Part shown: positions 8,627-17,219 of the stretch, in pieces
Numbering within the stretch: the stretch's first letter is position 1
How the letters are laid out: each line of letters starts with the position of its first letter
Assembly: GCF_014698035.1 (NCBI RefSeq)
Contig: NZ_JACJSF010000031.1
Coordinates: 1-64,000 of the forward strand
Origin: Desmonostoc muscorum FACHB-395
GTDB lineage: Bacteria > Cyanobacteriota > Cyanobacteriia > Cyanobacteriales > Nostocaceae
DNA length: 64,000 nt
Reading direction: 5' to 3'
The notes under the pieces: generated by a model
Database searches by the model: none
The model's input: the letters and a program-made list of their open reading frames with translations, nothing else
What the model was told of the DNA's origin: nothing
Translations under genes and position numbers: made by a program

Positions 8627-8832
8627 TATTTATCTCCGCAGATAAATATCAATAATTAGGTTTGGCATTTGCTGCAACAGGAATATTAAATATGTATGGA
8701 CGTTGTTGTTGAGATACGCATTAGCCCCTAAATAACGGGCAACGTCTGTATACATTCCTGTTCACTTCAGCAGCAAATGGTAGAGTGGGAGTTTGAAAGC
8801 TGACTGATATGCTTCCTTCCACTCTTTTTTAT
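8627..8832 (+). ncRNA. Candidate structured non-coding RNA ending in a terminator
   Basis: Three consecutive folded parts are visible. (1) Nine paired bases 8627-8635/8640-8648 around a 4-base loop. (2) A long arm with 8666-8675/8770-8779 (10 perfect pairs), 8676-8684/8754-8762 (9 perfect pairs), 8694-8697/8750-8753 and 8700-8705/8740-8745 (6 perfect pairs). It is broken by a 7-base bulge and internal loops, with a small TTAG/CTAA hairpin in the apical loop. (3) A hairpin AGAGTGG/CCACTCT followed by a T run. Bulges inside long stems and the terminal U-run favour a transcribed RNA over a simple mobile palindrome. I do not recognise a named family; it does not fit 6S, tmRNA, RNase P or SRP RNA. 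No significant ORF lies within it. Confidence 0.5.
8782..8830 (+). terminator. Intrinsic terminator of the candidate RNA
   Basis: The arms AGAGTGG (8782-8788) and CCACTCT (8819-8825) are joined by about 30 bases that can pair partly among themselves. They are followed directly by TTTTT to 8830. The orientation is plus strand, although there is no plus-strand gene upstream for many kilobases. This is the reason for proposing a separate RNA transcript. Confidence 0.55.
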
Positions 8833-8864
8833 TTATAAGACTAGCGCGTGTTTTCAAAGTCTTA

Positions 8865-8917
8865 GAGGTTGTTTGAAAAGTGTTTCGCTGTGACTTTAGG
8901 CACTTTTAGATCCCCCC
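8865..8917. repeat. Dispersed repeat, third copy
   Basis: The sequence gaggttgtttgaaaagtgtt and then tgactttaggcacttttaga leads straight into the C-rich palindrome at 8908. It is the best preserved copy of the repeat also present at 2381-2417 and 7965-8014. Confidence 0.7.
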
Positions 8918-9204
8918 TAACCCCCCTTAAAAAAGGCAGGGCTGATTCATTCCATTTCAAACAGGATTTGTCAAGATGGTTAGCGAGAAAATTTTAAGTA
9001 AGCGTGACGAAGAGATGAACATTTAAGCACTGGAATATCAGGAAAATAGTTGGTTTCATCGGCACGCTAGTAACAAAATAACTAATTTTTAATCGCTAGA
9101 ACCCTTGATTTTTAAAGCTCTTTAGGGAATGAATCAGCCCTGCCTTAAAAAAGGGGGGAACCGGAGTCAAAGTCCCCCTTTTTAAGGGGGATTTAGGGGG
9201 ATCT
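8908..9204. repeat. Palindromic element interrupted by a MITE
   Basis: The outer ends, agatcccccctaacccccc at 8908 and gggggatttagggggatct ending at 9204, are inverted copies of each other and match the uninterrupted element at 8069-8149 read on the other strand. Between the arms lies a 210-base insertion (8935-9144), so the element is split after TTAAAAAA. Confidence 0.8.
8935..9144. mobile_element. 210 bp MITE with 19 bp perfect terminal inverted repeats
   Basis: The left end is GGCAGGGCTGATTCATTCC (8935-8953) and the right end GGAATGAATCAGCCCTGCC (9126-9144), an exact reverse complement. An 8-base direct repeat TTAAAAAA flanks it (8927-8934 and 9145-9152), as expected for a target duplication. 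The interior has no ORF of note, so a transposase must act in trans. The homologous element at 8069-8149 lacks this insert. The 8-base duplication is compatible with several DDE transposase families; I cannot assign one. Confidence 0.85.
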
Positions 9205-9218
9205 AATTCTATGTTGAC

Positions 9219-10910
9219 TTAGAAGTTGTAGCCAAGTCCTAGTTGTAACCCTACATCAGTTTGATCCATAAAAGCAGCATTTACAGCGCCATTTAACGTA
9301 AATCGAGAACCGAGAGGAACGTCTACACCACCAGTTAGGAGTAATCCAAAATCAGTATTGTTATTAACTTCAATAGCTACACCAGCACCGATATAAGGAG
9401 ATATAGAGAAGGTTTCGTTAGCTACCTCACCGGCTGCGCGAGGTCTAAAATCCAAAGTCAAGGGAACCAGAAACTCTGTATTGTCTCCAAATAGCACTGA
9501 TGGTCGGACTGAGATATTGCGTGTCAAACCAATTTTACTGATCACTGCAAAGTTACCATCGCTCAAAGCTGTATCGTTGCCGCTCAAACCAATGTTACCA
9601 GCAACCCCGATATAGCTAGGGCCACCAAGAGTAGTTCTACCTGGTCTAACACTAGGTGTTGTCCCATCTGCATTTCCTGTTGGTGGTTGATTTAACTGAC
9701 TGATGTTAACATCAGGCGGGACAAGGACTTGGTTAATTGCATGGATAACACCATTGCTAGCTTTAACATCCGCCTGGATAACTCTGGCATTATTCACTGA
9801 GATTTGATTGCTAGCGCGATCGATTTGAATATTTACAGGCTTTTCTTCAGCAGTTTGCAGTTCCCCAGCCGCGAGTTGACTAGAAGTGACTGCACCAGGA
9901 ACCACATGGTATGTCAAAATCTTAATCAATGCTTGTCTATTTTCTGGTTGCTGTAACTGCTGTAAGGTAGCAGCAGGTAAAGCAGCAAATGCTTGATCGG
10001 TGGGAGCGAAGACTGTATAAGGGCCTGGCTGTTGAAGAACATCTGTTAAGCCGGCTGCCTTTAATAAAGAAGTCAGAGTTGTAAGAGAACTACTGGATGA
10101 AGCAAGAGTTACAATATCGCTACCAGTTTGAGTCCCACCAACAATATACTGACTAGCTGGAAGATTGCTAGCAATGGGTTGTACTCGTCCCTGTTTAGCC
10201 AAAGCTTGATATAAGAGTGCCGCAACTTCAGCACGAGTTAAAGGTTGTTGGGGATTGAGTTGTTTTACATCTGGGTAATTAACAACAATATTAGATTGTG
10301 TTGCACTAGTAACACTGGCAATGGCATACTGCGGGATACTTGAAGCGTCGGTGTAGTACGTGCTGAGGTCAGTACTGGCTCCGGTGTTACTAGCAGTTAA
10401 GCCTAAACCACTCGTTAAAGCAACGATCGCCTGTACCTTGGGTATTTGTTGATTTGGCGAAAACACGTTTCCAGGATAGCCTGCCAAAAATCCAGTTTCG
10501 TAGGCGTACTGAATTACAGAAGATGCCCAATAGCCAGCAGGAACATCACGAAATCCACCTGCGGTTAATTGCCGAACTCGATTTTGGTTAGGGAAAGCTT
10601 TCTGAATCAGGGCGGCAAATTCAGCACGAGTCACGGCTTGATTTGGCCTGAAGCTGCCATCAGGAAAGCCAGCAATCACATTATTGTCAGCTAGGGCTTG
10701 AATGAAGGGACGCGCCCAATAATCTGAGGAAACATCAGATAAGTTAACTGTTGAAGTCGGAGATGGTGTTGCAGGGGATGGTGTCTCAGATGGAACGGTA
10801 TTTTGAGATGAAGCTGGGGTAGAAATTACGATGGGAGTTATTGTAGCAGCTGTCATTCCCAGGACTAGTAAAGCAACCCTTGCTGATGGCCAACGAAAAA
10901 AACTAAACAT
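9219..10910 (-). CDS. SLH-fasciclin protein with C-terminal outer-membrane barrel-like domain
   Basis: A 563-residue protein. A signal peptide (about 1-36, ending near ASSQ) is followed by a Pro/Thr/Ser linker and three SLH repeats (about 55-97, 118-160, 182-243, with FPDGSFRPNQAVTRAEFAAL). Next is a fasciclin/FAS1 domain (about 262-397; YTVFAPTDQAFAALP and LTYHVVPG). The C-terminal 130 residues have alternating polarity and end in LGLGYNF, like an outer-membrane beta barrel. SLH domains bind cell-wall polymers and FAS1 domains mediate adhesion, so an envelope-spanning adhesive role is inferred. The ATG at 10910 has a GAGGG motif seven bases upstream. It is a single gene with a long upstream non-coding region. 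Confidence 0.85.
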   Translation of the reverse strand: MFSFFRWPSARVALLVLGMTAATITPIVISTPASSQNTVPSETPSPATPSPTSTVNLSDVSSDYWARPFIQALADNNVIAGFPDGSFRPNQAVTRAEFAALIQKAFPNQNRVRQLTAGGFRDVPAGYWASSVIQYAYETGFLAGYPGNVFSPNQQIPKVQAIVALTSGLGLTASNTGASTDLSTYYTDASSIPQYAIASVTSATQSNIVVNYPDVKQLNPQQPLTRAEVAALLYQALAKQGRVQPIASNLPASQYIVGGTQTGSDIVTLASSSSSLTTLTSLLKAAGLTDVLQQPGPYTVFAPTDQAFAALPAATLQQLQQPENRQALIKILTYHVVPGAVTSSQLAAGELQTAEEKPVNIQIDRASNQISVNNARVIQADVKASNGVIHAINQVLVPPDVNISQLNQPPTGNADGTTPSVRPGRTTLGGPSYIGVAGNIGLSGNDTALSDGNFAVISKIGLTRNISVRPSVLFGDNTEFLVPLTLDFRPRAAGEVANETFSISPYIGAGVAIEVNNNTDFGLLLTGGVDVPLGSRFTLNGAVNAAFMDQTDVGLQLGLGYNF

Positions 10911-11701
10911 AGAAATACCCTCTTTTGAAATTCTTGGATTGACTATTGGAAAATACTGGGTGCAAGGTTAAGTTAATACAAATATCCAGATGAGTGCTTG
11001 GTTTACATCGATTATGGATGGGAACCCCAAATACAACCGTTAACTCTGGAAAATCAAAATGTTGGACATTATGAGTAGCTGCTCTGACATCTCATCACAT
11101 TTATCCAAATATTCATCACAAATAGTATTAGATCCTATTTGATTTTTAAAGAACCGCAGATAACACTAATAACGATAATCAGTGATTCTGTGGTAATATC
11201 CTACGTTGCAATAATAAATATCCTTAATGAAATTAGACGATTTTATCAGCTATAAAATCGCCGTCAAGCAGTAAGAAAATTGGCTTTTAATAGCCGTTTC
11301 TTTATAATTGCGGACGAGGGTTAATACCGTCAAGCTCAATGCATCACGATCTTTAACAAGGTTTAAGAAGTAGCAATGTATGTTGACGATATCATGTATT
11401 ATTATCCTTTAATGGAGATTATACAACTAACTAATGGCTGGATTGCGATCAAAAACTTTCACTCTTTAGATAGTTGTCCTTGATATAAAAATTTCTAATA
11501 CTAGACTGGAAATTAGCGATCGCAATCAAAGATTTGGGGCATGATTGCGCCAAGATTTTTACCTCGGAATTATTCTTTTGCAAAAGACAATTTTATTAAA
11601 ATCAATCCAAGGATAAACTAGGATTTTTGAAAAGAGTGACGCAAACCTACACGCATAGCGGTAATTGATGAATTGCCCCTACCTGAAAATAAAGGTTTCT
11701 A
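10911..11701. other. Gene-free stretch upstream of the SLH-fasciclin gene
   Basis: About 790 bases without a convincing gene. It holds scattered AT-rich sequence and one HIP1 site near 11519. The longest candidate reading frame, about 35 codons near 11376, has no recognisable features. The 5' leader and promoter of the SLH-fasciclin gene must lie here. Confidence 0.5.
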
Positions 11702-11842
11702 AGCTAACGCGCCTACATATTGCAATATTTTCCGTGTAGACCGTCATTAGTCATTTGTCATTTGTCAAAAGTGTTTACCAAGGACAAAGGACAATTGACA
11801 AAGGACAACCTCACCAGTTGATGTGCAATCTTATTTGCGTAA
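11702..11842. repeat. 141 bp dispersed repeat, copy 1
   Basis: Runs from agctaacgcgcctacatatt to caatcttatttgcgtaa. An almost identical copy in the same orientation is at 15886-16028. The ends are imperfect inverted repeats (TAACGCGCCTACATATTGCA against TTACGCAAATAAGATTGCA). The interior holds heptamer runs, GTCATTA/GTCATTT followed by GACAAAG-like units, that are complementary to each other. It resembles a MITE carrying short tandemly repeated repetitive (STRR) heptamers. Confidence 0.85.
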
Positions 11843-11906
11843 GTCCTATTTGAATTTCAGAGAAGTGCAACGTCTCTTCGCATTTTGAGCCAGTCACAAG
11901 TGTTAC

Positions 11907-14900
11907 TTATCTTTGACCTACCAAATCTGCAATTGAGGTTATTAATTCAGTTGGTTGTACTGGCTTGGCAATATGTTTCTGAAAACCAGATGCTAGAACT
12001 CGCTCGCGATCGCTTTCTCCCGCATAAGCTGTAAGAGCGATCGCCGGAATTTCCCCTCCCTCTTCCTTTGGCATAGCCCTGAGCAGCTTAATCAGGCTGT
12101 AGCCATCCATCTCTGGCATTCCTAAATCACTGATTAATACATCAGGTATGGTCTTGACTATGACAGCGAGCGCCTCAGTTACCGATGCTGCAACAGTTGT
12201 TAGTGCCCCATTCTGTTGTAGGAAGAAGTGCAAAAACTCCCGTGTATCAGCATCATCATCAACAATCAATATCCGCAGTCCAGCGATCGCTAACGAGTTA
12301 AGTTTCTCTGTGCCTCCCCCAGTTTTCTGATCTCCCCTACTCTCTTTCATCACAGGCAGTCTCACAATAAAAATTGCTCCCTGTCCTTCTCCTGGACTAG
12401 CTGCTGTTATAGTTCCACCATGCAGCTCTACCAGGTTGCGAACTATTGCCAATCCCAATCCCAGCCCGCCAAATTTTCTGGTTGTACTGCTATCAGCTTG
12501 ACGAAAATATTCAAATACGTGGGGGAGGAATTCAGGGGAAATTCCTTGTCCAGTGTCTTTAACTTGAATCAGTGCTGAATGGGAAGTCAATTCCCTATTT
12601 GACGATAGGTTGACTTCCACAGAACCGTTAGGAGGAGTGAACTTGACAGCGTTCGAGAGTAAATTCCCTACAACTTGCTGTAAGCGATAATAATCGCCAG
12701 ACACTTTACCAACATTAGGGTCAAGCTGTATTTTTATTTGGATGGATTTGCTTTCTGCGATTAACCGGACTGTTTCTAATGCAGCATCAATTACAGATGC
12801 TAGGTTAACAGTGGCAAAAGTCAGGTTCAACTTACCGCGAATAATTCGGGATACATCCAGCAATTCATCAATTAATTGAATCTGCAATTGAGTATTTCTT
12901 TCGATGGTTTCTAAGGCCCGATTGGTAGTAGCTTCATCAAATTTGCGGCTTTTGAGTAGCGATGACCAGCCTAAAATTGGGTTGAGGGGCGATCGCAATT
13001 CGTGGGAGAGAATGGCGAGAAACTCATCTTTGTTTCGGTTTGCCTGTTTGAGTTCCTCTGCTTGCTGTCTAAGTGTCTGTTCTAATTGCTTCCTTGGGGT
13101 TAAGTCCAGAATAAAACAGATCCAAGATGGCGGATCTTTCTCTACCAAAGCACCACCAATTAGTATAGGAATGCGCGAACCATCTTTGCGGATATATTCT
13201 TTTTCAAAAGGATTACATACTCCAACCGTTAAAAGTTGCTCTATCCCCTGCTCATCAAGAGCGTGATATTCCGGTGGAGTCATCTGTTTTCTGCGTACTT
13301 TACCTGCTAATAGTTCCTCTCGCGTATAACCCACCATTTCTAAAAAGGCCTCGTTCGCCTCAGTAATATGGTCAGGTGTAGCGAACATAATGCCAATAAT
13401 ATTGGAATCAACTAAACGCCTTAATTGAGTTTCACGCTGGCGCAAATCATTTTCTATCTGTTTGCGCCTAGTAATATCCTGAGAAGTACCCATCATCCGA
13501 ACTGGCTGATCGTCGGCTTCGTAAAAGACACGACCTTTAGCAGCAATCCAATGAATGCTACCATCAGACCAAAGACTGCGGTATTCAATGTCATACTCAA
13601 CCTTTTCGTGAAAACAACGAGCGATCGCTTCATTGAGGCGTTGACGATCTTCTGGATGTATGCAGTTGAGGAAAAGCTCATAGCTCATTTCGACTTCTGG
13701 GGCTAGTCCAAATAGCTCCTTACATTTCTCTGTCCAAACTAACTCGTTGGTGGTAATATTCCAAAACCACATACCCAATTCCGCAGCAGTCGTGGCTAAC
13801 CGAATCCGTTCTTCACTCTCGCGCAGATTTGTTTCAATTTGCTGGCGATCGCGCAGTATAGCTTGCTGTTCGGTAATATCAGTACTAGCACCAACTACCC
13901 TAACTACCTGACCATTTGCTTCCCGGACAGCAAAACCCTGGTCTTGCACCCATAAATAGCGACCATCTTTGTGACGGATTCGATACTCAATGCTATAACG
14001 GTTGCCATTGGCCATACTAGCCATGAACTGGTCATTAACTCTTTGTTGGTCATCGGGGTGGATAAGTTGTTGCCACCACTCGAAGGTAGGTTCAGCTTCT
14101 TGTTGTGTGTAGCCAAAAACCTGGGTTAAACCCTGAGTTCTTTCTACACTACTTCTGTGAATTTCCCAGTCATAGATTAGGCAATTAACCGCCGCCGCTG
14201 CTAGCTCAAACCTTTCGTTACTTTGCCGCAGCGAAATTTCTATATGTCGTCGCTCTGTGATATCGAAAGCAATGCCTAAAAGATATTTCGGGAATCCCTC
14301 AACAGTTCTGCTATATACAGTGTCATAGCTACAAAACCAACGCCATTCTCCATTCGCGTGTCGAATGCGGTATTCAAAACTGAGGACTTCGCCCTGACAG
14401 GTAGAATTAAATCTTTCAAAATAAGTAGGGAGTCGAGCCAAATCTTCAGGGTGTAGAAGTTGGGTAAATAAATCCTTTCCCATTGCCTGGATTTCTGCTG
14501 GTGTGTAGCCCCAACCTTGAGCAATTTCGTAATTGACATAAGAATTTCGCTGCTCAATGAGGTCATATATGTAAAGTATCCCCGGCAGAGTACCAGCAAT
14601 TTGTTGGAACAAACGTTGACTATCCCACAGTATCTGAGATTGATTTGCATCAATTTGTTGAGTATCTTCAGTACAGTTACATTTTTCCTCAAGTTGTGCC
14701 TGCTTAAATTCTGTAATATCCGAAAAAGTTGTGACGATCGCAAAGGGAGTATTTACTCCTGCTTGGAACAGAGGTTTTGAAGACAACAATAGCCAGACTA
14801 GCTGACCATTTGGCTTATAAAAGCCACACACCACATTCAAGCAAGGTTTACCTGTTTTCTGAGCAGCGATCGCTGGGTGAGTTTCGCTAGGTAAAGGAAA

Positions 14901-15143
14901 GCCATCTTCATGAAGAAATTGCCACTTGGAATCGAGTAAATTCTGCCCTACAAGTTGTGCTGTGGTTAGTCCCAAAATGCGATCACAAGCTGCACTACAA
15001 GCCTGGATAGTACCATCTGCCAACTGAAGCACCATTCCCTCTTCTCCACTGGCTAAGAGCGAATAATTTGCTTTTTTACTAACTTGCCGATGCAGCAGCT
15101 TTTCATTAGCCAGCTGGTTTTGGGACTTTTCCGCGTCTGGCAT
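11907..15143 (-). CDS. Multi-PAS hybrid sensor histidine kinase with receiver domain
   Basis: A 1078-residue cytosolic protein with no membrane segment. Five PAS/PAC modules occupy roughly residues 25-690; PAS3 and PAS4 contain PDD/PED and RxxDGxxxW patterns typical of PAC motifs. A HisKA domain follows with H-box DEFLAILSHELRSPLNPILG, then an HATPase_c domain (NAVKFTPPNG, DTGQGIS, GLGLGLAIV). A C-terminal receiver has ILIVDDDAD and the phosphoacceptor Asp in DVLISDLGMPEMDGY, with the Lys in HIAKPVQP. It should autophosphorylate and pass phosphate to its own receiver. The signal is unknown; no PAS shows an obvious haem or flavin motif. It stands alone, flanked on both sides by copies of a 141 bp repeat. 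Confidence 0.93.
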   Translation of the reverse strand: MPDAEKSQNQLANEKLLHRQVSKKANYSLLASGEEGMVLQLADGTIQACSAACDRILGLTTAQLVGQNLLDSKWQFLHEDGFPLPSETHPAIAAQKTGKPCLNVVCGFYKPNGQLVWLLLSSKPLFQAGVNTPFAIVTTFSDITEFKQAQLEEKCNCTEDTQQIDANQSQILWDSQRLFQQIAGTLPGILYIYDLIEQRNSYVNYEIAQGWGYTPAEIQAMGKDLFTQLLHPEDLARLPTYFERFNSTCQGEVLSFEYRIRHANGEWRWFCSYDTVYSRTVEGFPKYLLGIAFDITERRHIEISLRQSNERFELAAAAVNCLIYDWEIHRSSVERTQGLTQVFGYTQQEAEPTFEWWQQLIHPDDQQRVNDQFMASMANGNRYSIEYRIRHKDGRYLWVQDQGFAVREANGQVVRVVGASTDITEQQAILRDRQQIETNLRESEERIRLATTAAELGMWFWNITTNELVWTEKCKELFGLAPEVEMSYELFLNCIHPEDRQRLNEAIARCFHEKVEYDIEYRSLWSDGSIHWIAAKGRVFYEADDQPVRMMGTSQDITRRKQIENDLRQRETQLRRLVDSNIIGIMFATPDHITEANEAFLEMVGYTREELLAGKVRRKQMTPPEYHALDEQGIEQLLTVGVCNPFEKEYIRKDGSRIPILIGGALVEKDPPSWICFILDLTPRKQLEQTLRQQAEELKQANRNKDEFLAILSHELRSPLNPILGWSSLLKSRKFDEATTNRALETIERNTQLQIQLIDELLDVSRIIRGKLNLTFATVNLASVIDAALETVRLIAESKSIQIKIQLDPNVGKVSGDYYRLQQVVGNLLSNAVKFTPPNGSVEVNLSSNRELTSHSALIQVKDTGQGISPEFLPHVFEYFRQADSSTTRKFGGLGLGLAIVRNLVELHGGTITAASPGEGQGAIFIVRLPVMKESRGDQKTGGGTEKLNSLAIAGLRILIVDDDADTREFLHFFLQQNGALTTVAASVTEALAVIVKTIPDVLISDLGMPEMDGYSLIKLLRAMPKEEGGEIPAIALTAYAGESDRERVLASGFQKHIAKPVQPTELITSIADLVGQR

Positions 15144-15248
15144 TCTGTAAAGTTAAATAAATTTAAAGTTAATTTAATATTCAACGACTTTTACTTACAA
15201 TAAATTTTAGCCTTATTTCTTCCATTTTTAGGCAAAATATTACTATCT

Positions 15249-15461
15249 AGTCGGCTTTCCCAGTTGCCGATAAGTCTAAATTCAGTTTTGTAGTTTGGGT
15301 GCAGCGATCGCGTAACCCAACATAAATAAGGTGGTAATGTTGGGTTGCGTTTCACTCCACCCAACCTACATCAATATATCTTTATATCTTTTAAAAAACT
15401 CTAGGTTTCAACATAGATGAGGTTTAGTCGGCTTTCGCAGTTGCCGATAAGTCTAAATTTA
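15249..15461. repeat. 37 bp direct repeat pair
   Basis: The sequence agtcggctttcccagttgcc plus the following 17 bases (15249-15285) recurs at 15425-15461 with two changes. The 139 bases between hold two other dispersed modules (15297-15425), so the pair may mark an insertion of those modules with duplicated flanks. Confidence 0.65.
15297..15425. repeat. Dispersed two-module repeat (module C then B), empty MITE site
   Basis: Module C, a palindrome-prone segment with gtaacccaacataaataagg and gttgcgtttcactccaccca, leads into cccaacctacat. Module B follows, containing tcttttaaaaaactctaggt and ttcaacatagatgaggttt. Both modules recur in reverse at 47652-47886, where a 106 bp element is inserted at the TA of cccaaccTAcat. 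Module B also occurs at 30279-30320. This copy is the uninterrupted reference for the 47.7 kb insertion. Confidence 0.8.
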
Positions 15462-15653
15462 GAAAGCTATCCAGGGAAAGGTATTAAGATTATGCCGAAT
15501 CAACCTTAAGTATAAACAAAGCAAAGATTATTACACGATTAACATTATGTACTAATTTTTTAGTTAAAAATTTAAATTCCTTGTGATATATTTCTGTAAT
15601 CTACAATACCCGTGATGTAGATAATATTGTCGGAGATTTTAAAATTTACTATT

Positions 15654-15770
15654 ATGTCTAGTCAAGAGCCAAATTCTAATCAAGCATTTCAGCAAACACA
15701 GGCTACCGGAACAAAGAAGAAGAGATTACAACCTCCCCCAGACATCAAAAAACCAAAGAAAACCGAATAA
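15654..15770 (+). CDS. Small basic, Gln/Lys/Pro-rich protein (38 aa), hypothetical
   Basis: Reads MSSQEPNSNQAFQQTQATGT followed by a lysine- and proline-rich tail (KKKRLQPPPDIKKPKKTE). The composition is that of a disordered, DNA- or membrane-associating peptide; I do not recognise a family. A GGAG motif lies 18 bases upstream of the ATG, rather far. Twenty bases after the stop is a perfect 26-base palindrome able to terminate transcription, which supports a short independent transcript. It sits in a gene-poor stretch between two minus-strand genes. It could still be a chance ORF. Confidence 0.45.
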   Translation: MSSQEPNSNQAFQQTQATGTKKKRLQPPPDIKKPKKTE

Positions 15771-15789
15771 AAGCGTTATAGTCCGTTGT

Positions 15790-15815
15790 AGAGACTTAAT
15801 TTAAATTAAGTCTCT
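15790..15815 (+). terminator. Perfect 26 bp palindrome, probable terminator
   Basis: AGAGACTTAATTT (15790-15802) is followed directly by its exact reverse complement AAATTAAGTCTCT (15803-15815) and then an A-rich tail. It lies 20 bases after the stop of the small ORF at 15654-15770. There is no long T run, so termination strength is uncertain; related hairpins elsewhere in this window also follow genes. Confidence 0.5.
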
Positions 15816-15885
15816 AAAATAAATTGTCATAAAAATAAATCAGCTTATACCAATTCTATGGTAAGCGGCACAAAATCAACCTTGA

Positions 15886-16028
15886 TAAGCTAACGCGCCT
15901 ACATATTGCAATATTTTCCGTGTAGACCGTCATTAGTCATTAGTCATTAGTCAAAAGTGTTTACCAAGGACAATTGACAAAGGACAAAGGACAACCTCAC
16001 CAGTTGATGTGCAATCTTATTTGCGTAA
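15886..16028. repeat. 141 bp dispersed repeat, copy 2
   Basis: Same orientation as the copy at 11702-11842 and nearly identical outside the heptamer tracts, where GTCATTA replaces GTCATTT and the order of GGACAAA/GGACAAT units differs. It lies in the 3' region of the minus-strand coiled-coil gene that ends at 16087. The two copies bracket the hybrid kinase gene. Confidence 0.85.
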
Positions 16029-16086
16029 CAGCTTAAAACAAGGAGCTTAAGCCCCTTGCTCTGTACAACGTCAAAAATAATCGGTA

Positions 16087-17166
16087 TTATTTATTTTTCG
16101 CTTGAGTCTTTGCCTGTTCTAAAGCTATTTCTTTAATAGCCTGATATGAATTAACATTTGAAGTCCCTTCAATAGCTTTAACTGCCAAATCCTGAACTTG
16201 CTTGAGAGCAGATTCAAGTTGTTTAGAAAGATTTTGAATCCGCGTCTCTTGATTAGTAATAGTTTGTTCTAGAGATTGCAGCCTTTGTTCATAGAAACGC
16301 TTTTGCCCTTCCACTTCCTTAGAATATAAATCTGATTTTACTTTCGCCTGGTAATGGGCGATGCCTTTGCCTTCTTCTATAGCTTTTTTGATAGCTGCTT
16401 CTTTATCTTTCGGGAAAGCCTCTACCTTAGCTTTTAATTCTTCAAATTGTTTCTCTCTCTCAGAAATTGCTTTCTCTCGTTCAGCCCATTGTTTCTCTGT
16501 CTCTTGTAGTAATTCTTCTAGTTGTTTATATAGTGCTTTCTGCTCTTGTTCGTATTCGTCACTTTGCAATTGTCGTTGGAGTTCTAAATTATATTTATAC
16601 TCTGATGCATCGCGTTGTCGAGTTTTCTTCAAGTTTTCATTCCGTTCTTTTATCGCCCGTTGCTGTTCTTCTTGTTCTTTTCCCCAAGTATTTCTTTGTT
16701 CTAGTATTTCTTGGAATAACACTTCAGAACGCTGGTTATATTCTTCCTGATAAGCTTTCGTATTATCTTCATAAGATTGGATGAGAGTATCCAAGATATC
16801 ATCAGAAATTTCTAAATTGTGCAGCTGTGTTAATTGTTGGATTTCTTCTTCTAAATTTCGCCTGATTTCTTCCAACTTAGAGGCTTTTGTGGTTAGCTGT
16901 TCCGATAATTCATTAGCAGCACTGCCAAAACCTAATTGAATCTTTGCCAAGCTTTCAATTGTATTGTTCATCTTCTGTTGGACACTCGAAAGCTGATTCA
17001 TAGCTGTTTTTTGTTCTAATTTAGGCTGTTCTTTTGTTCCAGGCTGGCTTTCTTTGGCAACTTTTTCAAGTTCCGATTTCAGTGCTGCTTTTTCTTTAGC
17101 TAACTCTTCAAACGCCTGAAGAATTTCTACTTTAGTATTCTTATCAGTTGGCTTTTTCACCACCAC
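16087..17166 (-). CDS. Coiled-coil-rich protein (second of a paralogous pair)
   Basis: A 359-residue protein dominated by heptad-like Glu/Lys/Gln-rich sequence (about residues 5-340), with a short region LAKIQLGFGSAANELSEQLTTK near residues 92-114 and an Ala-rich tail. No signal peptide, membrane segment or catalytic motif is seen. It shares its plan with the product of 17220-18203, including KxxxLxAFxELxxExxxLxSE heads, LADLQLEFGS/LAKIQLGFGS blocks and LESALKQVQDLAxxA tails. The start is the GTG at 17166, with AGGAGG six bases upstream. The gap from the upstream gene is 53 bases, so they probably form an operon. Adjacent coiled-coil pairs in Anabaena (LfiA/LfiB) form heteropolymers; a similar role here is inference. 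Confidence 0.8.
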   Translation of the reverse strand: MVVKKPTDKNTKVEILQAFEELAKEKAALKSELEKVAKESQPGTKEQPKLEQKTAMNQLSSVQQKMNNTIESLAKIQLGFGSAANELSEQLTTKASKLEEIRRNLEEEIQQLTQLHNLEISDDILDTLIQSYEDNTKAYQEEYNQRSEVLFQEILEQRNTWGKEQEEQQRAIKERNENLKKTRQRDASEYKYNLELQRQLQSDEYEQEQKALYKQLEELLQETEKQWAEREKAISEREKQFEELKAKVEAFPKDKEAAIKKAIEEGKGIAHYQAKVKSDLYSKEVEGQKRFYEQRLQSLEQTITNQETRIQNLSKQLESALKQVQDLAVKAIEGTSNVNSYQAIKEIALEQAKTQAKNK

Positions 17167-17219
17167 AACAAACCTCCTCTTCAGGAATTAAAAATGGTTA
17201 AGATGCTACAAACTCGTAA

